Shown: positions 1-6,035 of the stretch, piece by piece
Layout of the letters: every line of letters begins with the position of its first letter
Numbering within the stretch: position 1 is the first letter of the stretch
Made by a program: the position numbers and the translations under genes
The notes under the pieces: generated by a model
Told to the model about the DNA's origin: nothing
Database searches by the model: none
Seen by the model: the letters and a program-made list of their open reading frames with translations, nothing else
NCBI GenBank assembly: GCA_040255445.1
Contig: JBDZUZ010000131.1
Location: forward strand, 1 to 11,114
DNA: 11,114 nucleotides
Source of the DNA: JBDZUZ01 sp040255445
GTDB taxonomy: Bacteria; Planctomycetota; Phycisphaerae; Phycisphaerales; UBA1924
Direction of reading: 5' to 3'

Positions 1-102
1 ACAACCACCAACCACCGCAACACACCCAACACCCCCAACCCTCGCCCCCGCCCCGCCGCCCACCTCACCGCCGCCGCCGGCGCAGCACTCCAACTCGCCT
101 GA
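1..102 (+). CDS. 3' end of an unidentified protein gene (partial)
   Basis: The frame beginning at base 1 is open to a TGA at 100-102 and would encode about 33 C-terminal residues, ending in an Ala/Leu-rich run (AAGAALQLA). Most codons end in G or C, as in the other genes here. The first part is rich in Thr, Asn and Pro, which may only reflect a C/A-rich base composition. Too little is present to assign a family. A repeat of the local REP-like family begins 33 bp after the stop in the same orientation, the same arrangement seen after the VIT/VWA gene, which mildly supports a real gene end. It could also be non-coding. Confidence 0.35.
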   Translation, partial: TTTNHRNTPNTPNPRPRPAAHLTAAAGAALQLA

Positions 103-105
103 CCA

Positions 106-116
106 CCGTGGCATCG
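106..116 (+). repeat. Possible remnant of a REP-like unit
   Basis: The 11 bases CCGTGGCATCG are identical to the first 11 bases of the full repeat copy that starts 29 bp downstream at 135. The second arm of the hairpin is absent. It may be a decayed or partly duplicated unit, or chance. Confidence 0.3.
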
Positions 117-134
117 GCAACTGCGCCAACGCCC

Positions 135-273
135 CCGTGGCATCGACATCCTGTTGATGCATCGCCGCAACGCACCCCCGAACGCGCACGCACACCGCCA
201 TCGGCCAAGTGCTCCCGCTCCGAGAGCACCCGTAAGGGTGCGCCAGAATCTCGCCACGGGCGTAAGCCCGTGG
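135..273 (+). repeat. Full-length composite extragenic palindromic repeat, copy 1
   Basis: This 139-bp element matches copy 2 (5201-5338) from end to end. It starts with CCGTGG followed by a hairpin with arms GCATCGACA (140-148) and TGTTGATGC (152-160), loop TCC. The single imperfect pair, G145-T155, would be a G.U wobble in plus-strand RNA. A third-position hairpin has arms GCACCC (226-231) and GGGTGC (236-241) around GTAA. The last hairpin has arms CCACGGGC (254-261) and GCCCGTGG (266-273), also around GTAA, a GNRA tetraloop in RNA. The element lies between the putative gene end at 102 and the convergent minus-strand gene ending at 297, so it could serve either as a structured 3' end. No T-tract follows the hairpins. 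Confidence 0.85.
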
Positions 274-296
274 TGCGGTGCTGCCAGCAACCCGCG

Positions 297-884
297 TCAA
301 CCCGCACCACCACACTCCGGACACCGCCCACCCCGCAGCCCCGCAAGCACATACCCGCACACGGCACACCGGTCATGGCGGCGGTGTCGAAGTGACCACA
401 AGCCGCGGATGGCTAGAACCAACGCGAAGATCGCGGCCCCATACACCCCGGCATTCGCGGCCAACCCCACCGGCAAAATGGCCTCGGGCCAAAGCGTCGA
501 ATCGTTGTAGCGGCTGACTCCGTTGAGCCCGGCCATCCGCCCGTACGTGTCGTGGAGCAGCGTCGAAGTATGCGAGCGGAAGGGGAAACCCATCTCGACT
601 CTCGCAAGCACCTTGAAGTGCGGACCGGGCAGCAAGTAGGTGTATTGGCTCGCCGGGTTGATGTCCACGTTATGCGAGTCGTTATGCCAGTACCCCACCG
701 ACGTGAACGCATCCAGACGGGCGCTCTCGAAACTCCACTGAGACATGAATCCTGCGGATGCTCTCATCGCATCGCCGAGCGTTGCGTCAGCACTGCGTGT
801 TGCACCGATGAACCAGCCCGCAGCAACCGCGACGCCGAAGCCCAGCAGCATGCACAACAACAACAGCCGGATTGTGCGTCGCAT
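297..884 (-). CDS. Small membrane protein with C-terminal zinc ribbon
   Basis: The product has 195 residues. An N-terminal hydrophobic segment at about 4-25 could be a signal anchor or uncleaved signal. A central part of about 110 residues rich in aromatic and polar residues follows (for example SVGYWHNDSHNVD), then a second hydrophobic helix at about 136-160. The basic tail RHRRHDR leads into a zinc ribbon, with Cys173 and Cys176 in CAVCGYVLAGL and Cys188 and Cys191 in CPECG. This CxxCGYxxxGL...CPECG ribbon is, to my knowledge, frequent at the ends of planctomycete membrane proteins of unknown function. I chose the ATG at 884 because a GGAGGAG Shine-Dalgarno lies just upstream and the protein then opens with the hydrophobic segment. 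The frame stays open upstream to 1022 without a better start. It diverges from the sigma factor gene. The function is unknown. The two helices probably leave the middle domain outside and the ribbon in the cytoplasm. Confidence 0.75.
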   Translation of the reverse strand: MRRTIRLLLLCMLLGFGVAVAAGWFIGATRSADATLGDAMRASAGFMSQWSFESARLDAFTSVGYWHNDSHNVDINPASQYTYLLPGPHFKVLARVEMGFPFRSHTSTLLHDTYGRMAGLNGVSRYNDSTLWPEAILPVGLAANAGVYGAAIFALVLAIRGLWSLRHRRHDRCAVCGYVLAGLRGGRCPECGGAG

Positions 885-910
885 CACTCCTCCTCCAACT
901 CGCCGCTCCA

Positions 911-931
911 GCATCGCCGGAACGGCGATGC
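911..931. repeat. Perfect hairpin upstream of the zinc-ribbon membrane gene
   Basis: Arms GCATCGCCG (911-919) and CGGCGATGC (923-931) enclose a 3-base loop GAA, a perfect 9-bp stem. It lies 27 bp upstream of the ATG at 884, so it falls in the likely 5' leader or promoter of that minus-strand gene. The outer GCATCG/CGATGC resembles the REP-like units, but the GTGG foot is missing. Confidence 0.5.
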
Positions 932-975
932 TACAGGCCCCTTGCAGCCGCTCGGCCAGCATACCTCGCGCCAAC

Positions 976-1004
976 CTCAAGTGTCCGCTGCGCGGAAACT
1001 TGAG
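976..1004. promoter_or_regulatory. Long inverted repeat in the divergent control region (possible operator)
   Basis: The left arm CTCAAGT plus TCCGC and the right arm GCGGA plus ACTTGAG form a 29-base dyad with 12 paired positions, one G/A mismatch and a 3-base centre TGC. It sits in the 173-bp gap between the divergent zinc-ribbon gene (start 884) and the sigma factor gene (start 1058), about 54 bp before the latter. Size and symmetry fit a dimeric regulator site or an RNA hairpin. No clear -35/-10 pair could be picked out nearby, so promoter positions are not called. Confidence 0.45.
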
Positions 1005-1057
1005 CCACGGCCCGATCCACACGGAACCTCTTCCCCGGAGATCTGTACCTTGTCCCC

Positions 1058-1600
1058 GTGGCCCATCAGCCCACAGATGCCGACCTCATCGCCGCCGCGG
1101 CACGCGGCGATGAAGCCGCCTTCGCCGCCCTCTACACACGCCACCGCGATTTCGTCGCCCGCATCGGCCTCCGCTTCTGCGGCGATCACGATGAAGCCCT
1201 CGATGTCGTCCAGGAAACCTTCGCCTGGCTCGCCCGCCGACTCGCCGGCCCCGGGCTCCGCGGCATCGGCGATGGTCGGGACGACACCGCCAGACTCACC
1301 ACCGTCCTCTACCCAGTCGCCCGCAACACCGCCCTCACCCTCCGCGGCCGCCGCGGCCGCATGCAGATCGGCACCGCCCCGGACACCGAACGCCCCGCCC
1401 AACCCGCCGCGCCCCACACAACCAACCTCGACGCCGCGCTCGCCAACCTCTCCGAACCGCACCGCGAAGTCCTCGTGCTCCGCTTCATCGAGGACATGAC
1501 CATCCCGCAGATCGCCGCCGCGCTCGCCGTCGCCGAGGGCACCGTCAAGAGCCGCTTGCACCACGCCCTCGCCGCGGTCCGCGCGGCCGGCCACAGTTGA
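1058..1600 (+). CDS. ECF-type RNA polymerase sigma factor
   Basis: This 180-residue protein has the two-domain layout of group 4 (ECF) sigma factors, which redirect RNA polymerase to a dedicated set of promoters. Region 2 covers about residues 8-62 (ADLIAAAARGDEAAFAALY, then DVVQETF at 49-55). Region 4 covers about 123-176, with the helix-turn-helix IPQIAAALAVAEGTVKSRL; the recognition helix is near 160-171. The GTG start at 1058 places region 2 near the N-terminus as usual, although no clear Shine-Dalgarno is seen: CGGAG at 1036-1040 is too distant. The linker between the regions is Pro/Ala rich. It heads the cluster with the dockerin-type membrane protein and the cohesin-like protein, so its likely partner or regulator is the next gene. 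The target promoter sequence cannot be deduced here. Confidence 0.93.
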   Translation: MAHQPTDADLIAAAARGDEAAFAALYTRHRDFVARIGLRFCGDHDEALDVVQETFAWLARRLAGPGLRGIGDGRDDTARLTTVLYPVARNTALTLRGRRGRMQIGTAPDTERPAQPAAPHTTNLDAALANLSEPHREVLVLRFIEDMTIPQIAAALAVAEGTVKSRLHHALAAVRAAGHS

Positions 1601-1670
1601 AAGCCGGCCGCGAAGATTTTTCGCCCCGCCGGTGAACGCTCCGCCCGCCCCGCCTGCTTCATGGGTGACC

Positions 1671-2195
1671 ATGAGCCAGGAACTACACCAATCCGACCAT
1701 CCGAGAGGGACCGACCCGGTCGCCCCCCCACCGCTCGCCGCCGCGCTCCGCGACCGCTTCGGCGCCTCGCCCGGCCTGCCGCCGCATGTCGACGATGCGG
1801 TCATGTCGTCGTACCGCAGCGCGATGGCCGCGCGGGGTCGCCGCCGCGCGCTGGTCCGCCGCGTACTCACGGGCGGCGGGATCGCCGCGGCGGTGGCCCT
1901 CGCGGCCGGCGGTGTGCTCTGGATCATGGGCGCCGGCGTCTTCGGCCCCCGCGGCGGCAAAACGATCGTCGCCGCGGCGGTCACCGGCGATGTCAACGGC
2001 GACGGCGTGGTCGACATCGCCGATGCGCTGTTGCTGGCCCGCCAGCTCGACGCCCGCCAGCTCGATGACGGCGCCTCGGCCGCCGGACGCACCAGGCAAC
2101 TCGACATGAACGGCGATGGCAGCATCGACCGCGCGGATGTGGATGCGATCGCGTACGCCGCGGTGGATCTCTCGGCATGGAAGGGGGCATCGTGA
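1671..2195 (+). CDS. Single-pass membrane protein with C-terminal dockerin-type EF-hand pair (anti-sigma position)
   Basis: The product has 174 residues from the ATG at 1671. The N-terminal part (1-64) is polar, holds a short helical stretch HVDDAVMSSYRSAMAARGRR and ends with basic residues. One transmembrane helix follows at about 66-91. The outer part has two calcium-loop repeats typical of type I dockerins: GDVNGDGVVDIADALLLARQ (Asp107, Asn109, Asp111, Asp115) and DMNGDGSIDRADVDAI (Asp145, Asn147, Asp149, Asp153). Dockerins bind cohesin domains and depend on calcium. Lying directly after an ECF sigma gene with an inside-out single-pass layout, it could act as a sensor or anti-sigma factor, but no ZAS zinc motif (HxxxCxxC) or other recognised anti-sigma domain is visible. 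The frame is also open back to a GTG at 1632; neither start has a strong ribosome site. Its stop overlaps the next start. Confidence 0.8.
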   Translation: MSQELHQSDHPRGTDPVAPPPLAAALRDRFGASPGLPPHVDDAVMSSYRSAMAARGRRRALVRRVLTGGGIAAAVALAAGGVLWIMGAGVFGPRGGKTIVAAAVTGDVNGDGVVDIADALLLARQLDARQLDDGASAAGRTRQLDMNGDGSIDRADVDAIAYAAVDLSAWKGAS

Positions 2196-2779
2196 AAGCG
2201 TTGCGAAAGGCGCTGCGGGGCCGGGGGGTTGTCGTGATCGCCGCGTGCAGCGCGGTCTGCGCGGGTGTGCTCGCCGGGCTGGCCGCGCAGCCCGCGGTTG
2301 ACGACATGCAGCCGGCGCGCGATCAAGTCGCGGATGACATGTGGCGCGGCGATGCGCCCGCCGCGGCCGCACCGGCCGAAGCCGCCGCGGGCCGCTTCAC
2401 ACACATCGACATCTACGCGGACCCCCGCGGCGACGAGCTCGGCGCCTACCAGGTCGAGGTCGAAGCCCTCGATGGAGCGCACGTGCAGCTCGTCGGTATC
2501 GAGGGCGGCGAATCCGCCGCCTTCGCCGCGGCCCCCTACTACGACCCCGCAGCCCTGATGCAGCACCGCGTCATCCTCGCGGCGTTCTCAACCGGGAAAG
2601 ACGCCACCGGCGACCAGGTAACCCTGCCCACAGGCCGCACCCGCATCGCGCGGCTGCACCTGCGGGTCGTGGGCGAACCCGGCCGTGAAGAGAAAGCGCC
2701 GCAGTTCGCGCTCCGCGTGATCAAGGCGACCAACGCACGCGGCGGTTGGATCGAGATCGGGATCTGGACAGCACAGTGA
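2192..2779 (+). CDS. Signal-anchored protein with a cohesin-like domain
   Basis: The product has 195 residues. A basic N-terminus (MKALRKALRGRG) precedes a hydrophobic segment at about 12-32, then an Ala-rich linker to about residue 67. The remaining 125 residues look like a cohesin-type beta sandwich: an opening strand THIDIYADPRGDELGAYQVE, VQLVGIEGGES, PYYDPAAL, RVILAAFSTG, LPTGRTRIARLHLRV and a closing strand near the C-terminus. The pattern is known to me from extracellular proteins that pair with dockerins, but the assignment is by eye. The GTG start at 2192 overlaps the preceding TGA (GTGA) and has AAGGGGG upstream, so translation is probably coupled to the dockerin gene. An in-frame ATG at 2177 is the alternative. 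It is likely exported and membrane-anchored. If the cohesin reading is right, the neighbour's dockerin is the obvious candidate ligand. Confidence 0.68.
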   Translation: MKALRKALRGRGVVVIAACSAVCAGVLAGLAAQPAVDDMQPARDQVADDMWRGDAPAAAAPAEAAAGRFTHIDIYADPRGDELGAYQVEVEALDGAHVQLVGIEGGESAAFAAAPYYDPAALMQHRVILAAFSTGKDATGDQVTLPTGRTRIARLHLRVVGEPGREEKAPQFALRVIKATNARGGWIEIGIWTAQ

Positions 2780-2880
2780 CGGATGCACGCTGCGGGCCCG
2801 CCCGCGCACCATCCCCGCGAACACAACAACACACGCGGCAACACCCGTTGCAGACGCGTATCTAGACAGGGAGCTGATCG

Positions 2881-5193
2881 ATGAGGCGGAGCTCGATATG
2901 GATGTTCGTGCTGGCACTGCTGGCAGCGCTCGGTTCGCTCATGCTGGTGGCGTGTGAGACAGGTGAGAGCGGCACCGTGGCAAGCTCGGGACCAGAGGTG
3001 TACCGCCGCGTGGCATCGCCGGAAGAGCAGAGGGCCTGGGCAGACACGGACGGCGGCGGGCTGGCGGACACCCGCTGGTTCGAGTCCGTCGGCAACGCGC
3101 CAGACTTCGACCTGCAACGGTGCCTGCAGGCCGGCGAGGGTGGAGGCGGTGCCCAGTCACCCTTCCGTGAAGATGCCGCCGAGGATGGACTGGTCCGCTA
3201 CCCCGCAGACTGGCCTCGAATCTCCTACCGGCGCGGCGATCCCACGCCACCGCCGCCACACATCCGCCCCCGCTTCGACGAAGAACTCTGGATCATCCAG
3301 AAGTTCAGCTCCACCACGCCCCCCACCAACACCGACGACCGCCCCGGCTCGGGCTCGCTGATGTGCCGCGTGGCGCCCGACCAGATCCTCGCGGTCCCGC
3401 TCAAGCACACCGAGGTGGATGCGACCATCGAAGGCACCATCTCCAAAGTCCGCGTCCGCCAGGAGTTTTTAAACCCCTACAGCAGCAAGATCGAGGCGAT
3501 GTACGTCTTCCCATTGCCGGAAGACGCCGCGGTCAACGGCTTTGTCATGAAGGTCGGCTCGCGCACGATCCGCGGCATCATCCGCGAGCGCGAAGAAGCC
3601 CAGCGGATCTACAACGATGCGCGGGCCCAGGGCTACGTCGCCTCCCTGCTCACACAGGAGCGCCCCAACATCTTCACGCAGGCCGTCGCCAACATCGAGC
3701 CCGGCAAGCGCATCGATGTCGAGATCACCTACTTCAACACGCTCCCCTACCGCGACGGCGCTTTCGAGTTCGTCTTCCCGATGGTCGTCGGCCCGCGCTT
3801 CAACCCGCCGGGGAGCGCGGACCCGATCGTCGCCTCCTCCGTCGGCCGGCCGCAGATCAACCCCGCCGGCCCGGGCACGGAAGTGCAGTACCTGCGGCCC
3901 AACCAGCGCAGCGGGCACGACATCGCCGTCACCGTCGAGATCGATGCCGGCATGGACATCGACTCGATCACCAGCAGCACGCACGCGATCGATATCTCGA
4001 ATCGCTCGCGCCAGGGCGCCAAGGTCACGCTCGGCCGGCTCGACACGATCCCCAACAAAGACTTCGTGCTCCGCTACGAGGTCGCGGCCGATGAGGTCAC
4101 CTCGGGCCTCATCACCTACCGCGATCACTCCGGCGGTTACTTCAGCCTGATGCTCGTCCCGCCCAAGGACCTCGAACGCATCGAACGGGCGCCTATGGAG
4201 ATGGTCTTCGTCCTCGACTGCTCGGGCTCGATGAACGGCTACCCGATCCAGAAGGCCAAGGAAGCGATCGGACGCACGCTCCGCCAGCTCCGCCCCCGCG
4301 ACACCTTCCAGGTGATCAGTTTCTCGAACGATGCGTCGGTCATGGGCCCGCGCCCGGTGATCGCCTCCCCCGAGAACGTCCGCCGCGGCCTCGAATACGT
4401 CGAATCGCTTAACAGCGAGGGCGGCACGATGATGATGACCGGCATCCGCTCTGCGCTCGACTATCCGCACGACCCCGACCGCACCCGCTTCATCTGCTTC
4501 CTGACCGATGGCTACATCGGCAACGAGGCGGAGATCCTGGGCGCGATCCGCGAGCGCATCGGCGAATCGCACATCTTCAGCTTCGGCGTGGGCAGCTCGG
4601 TGAACCGCTACCTGCTGGAGAGCATGGCCCGCATCGGCCGCGGCGCGGTGGCGTACGTCTCGCCGCAGGACGATGCCGGCGCGATCATGGACGACTTCTT
4701 CGGACGCATCAGCCGCGCTGCGCTCACCAACATCTCGATCGACTGGGGCGATGGCGAAGTTGCGGATGTCTACCCGCGCATCCTGCCCGACCTCTACATC
4801 GGCCGCCCGGTCGTGATCACCGGCCGCTTCCGCGGCGACCTCCGCTCGGTGAAGGTCACCGGCCGCACGAGTGACGACCGCGGCCGCGGCCGCAAGGTCT
4901 CGCTCCCGGTCTCCAGCCGCTGGCGCGAGGGCAACGACTCCGCCCTCCCCGCCGTCTGGGCCCGCATGCAACTCGCCGCGATCGCCGAGCACATCCCCGA
5001 CCCCCAGGGCTGGGACCGCGACCGCGTGAAGTCCCACTCCCTCGAACTCGCCCTCAAGCACGGCCTGATGTCGGCGTACACCTCCTTCGTCGCGGTCGAT
5101 TCCATGACTCGGACAAGCGGCGAGTACGGAACAACAGTCACCGTCCCGGTCGAGATGCCCGAGGGAGTCCGCTACGACACAACGGTGCGGTGA
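2881..5193 (+). CDS. VIT and VWA domain lipoprotein
   Basis: The product has 770 residues. The N-terminus is a lipoprotein signal with lipobox LVAC, Cys25 being the lipidated residue. After a variable region with many Pro comes a VIT (vault/inter-alpha-trypsin) domain at about 166-303, including VRVRQEFLNPYSSKIEAMYV and YVASLLTQERPNIFTQAVAN. A von Willebrand factor A domain at about 440-600 has a complete MIDAS metal site: DCSGS at 446-450, Thr516 in GGTMM, and Asp543 in LTDG. The last 160 residues form another beta-rich region. VIT/VWA proteins bind ligands or other proteins through the metal site at the cell surface. There is no sortase signal or C-terminal membrane anchor. An AGGGAG ribosome site lies 7 bases before the ATG. 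The gene follows the cohesin-like gene by 101 bp, in the same direction, and may be part of the same surface module. A full-length palindromic repeat follows 7 bp after its stop. Confidence 0.92.
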   Translation: MRRSSIWMFVLALLAALGSLMLVACETGESGTVASSGPEVYRRVASPEEQRAWADTDGGGLADTRWFESVGNAPDFDLQRCLQAGEGGGGAQSPFREDAAEDGLVRYPADWPRISYRRGDPTPPPPHIRPRFDEELWIIQKFSSTTPPTNTDDRPGSGSLMCRVAPDQILAVPLKHTEVDATIEGTISKVRVRQEFLNPYSSKIEAMYVFPLPEDAAVNGFVMKVGSRTIRGIIREREEAQRIYNDARAQGYVASLLTQERPNIFTQAVANIEPGKRIDVEITYFNTLPYRDGAFEFVFPMVVGPRFNPPGSADPIVASSVGRPQINPAGPGTEVQYLRPNQRSGHDIAVTVEIDAGMDIDSITSSTHAIDISNRSRQGAKVTLGRLDTIPNKDFVLRYEVAADEVTSGLITYRDHSGGYFSLMLVPPKDLERIERAPMEMVFVLDCSGSMNGYPIQKAKEAIGRTLRQLRPRDTFQVISFSNDASVMGPRPVIASPENVRRGLEYVESLNSEGGTMMMTGIRSALDYPHDPDRTRFICFLTDGYIGNEAEILGAIRERIGESHIFSFGVGSSVNRYLLESMARIGRGAVAYVSPQDDAGAIMDDFFGRISRAALTNISIDWGDGEVADVYPRILPDLYIGRPVVITGRFRGDLRSVKVTGRTSDDRGRGRKVSLPVSSRWREGNDSALPAVWARMQLAAIAEHIPDPQGWDRDRVKSHSLELALKHGLMSAYTSFVAVDSMTRTSGEYGTTVTVPVEMPEGVRYDTTVR

Positions 5194-5200
5194 TGGTTTC

Positions 5201-5338
5201 CCGTGGCATCGACATGTTGTCGATGCGTCGCCGCGGGGCGCCCACGAACGCCAGCCCGCACCGCCATCGGCCGAGTGCGCACCGCCGAGAGCACCCGTCA
5301 GGGTGCGCCAGAATCTTGCCACGGGCGTGAGCCCGTGG
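5201..5338 (+). repeat. Full-length composite extragenic palindromic repeat, copy 2
   Basis: This 138-bp copy begins 7 bp after the VIT/VWA stop. It has the REP-like unit CCGTGG plus arms GCATCGACA (5206-5214) and TGTCGATGC (5218-5226) around TGT. A middle section contains the conserved GTGCGCACCGCCGAGAGCA box. A hairpin with arms GCACCC and GGGTGC (5291-5306) has loop GTCA. The terminal 8-bp hairpin, with arms CCACGGGC (5319-5326) and GCCCGTGG (5331-5338), has loop GTGA, another GNRA tetraloop. Compared with copy 1 the stems are kept while loop bases vary. It could act as a 3'-end stabiliser or terminator for the upstream mRNA, although no T-run follows. The remaining 74 bp to the next start hold only a ribosome site (AGGGA, 5401-5405). 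Confidence 0.88.
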
Positions 5339-5412
5339 AAGAAGGCGTCACGACGTCGACTGCAAGCCTGACTTCCTGAGCCTCGCAAGAAGCGGCATCC
5401 AGGGACAAGTTC

Positions 5413-5970
5413 ATGTCCCTCGTACGAATGCACCAAAGGATCCAACGGATGCGACAGGCAACTGGAATCGCAGCGGTTTGTCTTCTCGGTTCGCTTCCCG
5501 CCGTTGGATGCAGAACGCGGCCCGAGGCGGCGGTCCAGTACCCGCCGTACACCGTCGAGACATGGGGTCGTGCGACGGTGCAGCTAGAACGGACCGAGTC
5601 CGGCGAGCTTATCGCGGTGTGGATCGAGATAAGGACTCTTGTTGAGGATTGTGTTCCGGAGTTGTACGACGCAGCGCGGCAACTCGCACGGACGCCAATG
5701 CTCGTCTCGATCGAAGGACGGATCGATCTGAGTTTGCCGGCGAGCGAGGGGTTCCAGGGAAGCGGCCGCACCGCGGAGGGAGGGTGCTTCCTCGCTCAGG
5801 GACACGATCCCGCCATGTCGACCATCGGCGACGGTCTCTATCGAATCACGCTTCCGTTGCGTTCGCAGGAGGCGCGCGAATCACTCGTGGCCGGAGCCCG
5901 GGTCACGATCAATCCGTATGTCAATGGCTTCGCGGAGGGTGGCCTGCAGGGATTATCCTTCAACTGGTGA
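5413..5970 (+). CDS. Small putative lipoprotein, function unknown
   Basis: The product has 185 residues from the ATG at 5413 (AGGGA ribosome site, 7-base spacing). A second ATG at 5449 also has a fair site (AAAGGA) and gives a shorter, more typical signal peptide, so either is possible. The hydrophobic stretch TGIAAVCLLGSLPAVGC ends in a lipobox-like AVGC with Cys33. The mature part is mixed alpha/beta by appearance, with two more Cys (in DCVPE and GGCFLA) that might form a disulfide, and it ends GLQGLSFNW. I recognise no domain. Codons ending in T or A are more frequent than in the VIT/VWA gene. It precedes another small lipoprotein gene by 65 bp and may share its transcript. Confidence 0.72.
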   Translation: MSLVRMHQRIQRMRQATGIAAVCLLGSLPAVGCRTRPEAAVQYPPYTVETWGRATVQLERTESGELIAVWIEIRTLVEDCVPELYDAARQLARTPMLVSIEGRIDLSLPASEGFQGSGRTAEGGCFLAQGHDPAMSTIGDGLYRITLPLRSQEARESLVAGARVTINPYVNGFAEGGLQGLSFNW

Positions 5971-6035
5971 TCCAGCGGATCACCCCGTATCGACCAAGCG
6001 ATGAATTGCGACACTTGTGCCCGCGGGAGAATCGC

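Noticed and set aside
977..2566. Open frame of 529 codons on the minus strand across the sigma and dockerin genes
   Set aside because: It is antisense to three supported genes, has low-complexity Gly/Glu/Ala content and shows no domain.
2838..2851. Hairpin GCAAC/GTTGC before the VIT/VWA gene
   Set aside because: The stem has five pairs in a GC-rich sequence, expected by chance. No promoter elements could be paired with it.
3469..5445. Long open frame of 658 codons on the minus strand
   Set aside because: It is antisense to the VIT/VWA gene, whose domains, lipoprotein signal and ribosome site are clear. High GC makes long antisense frames common, and its C-terminal composition is not protein-like.
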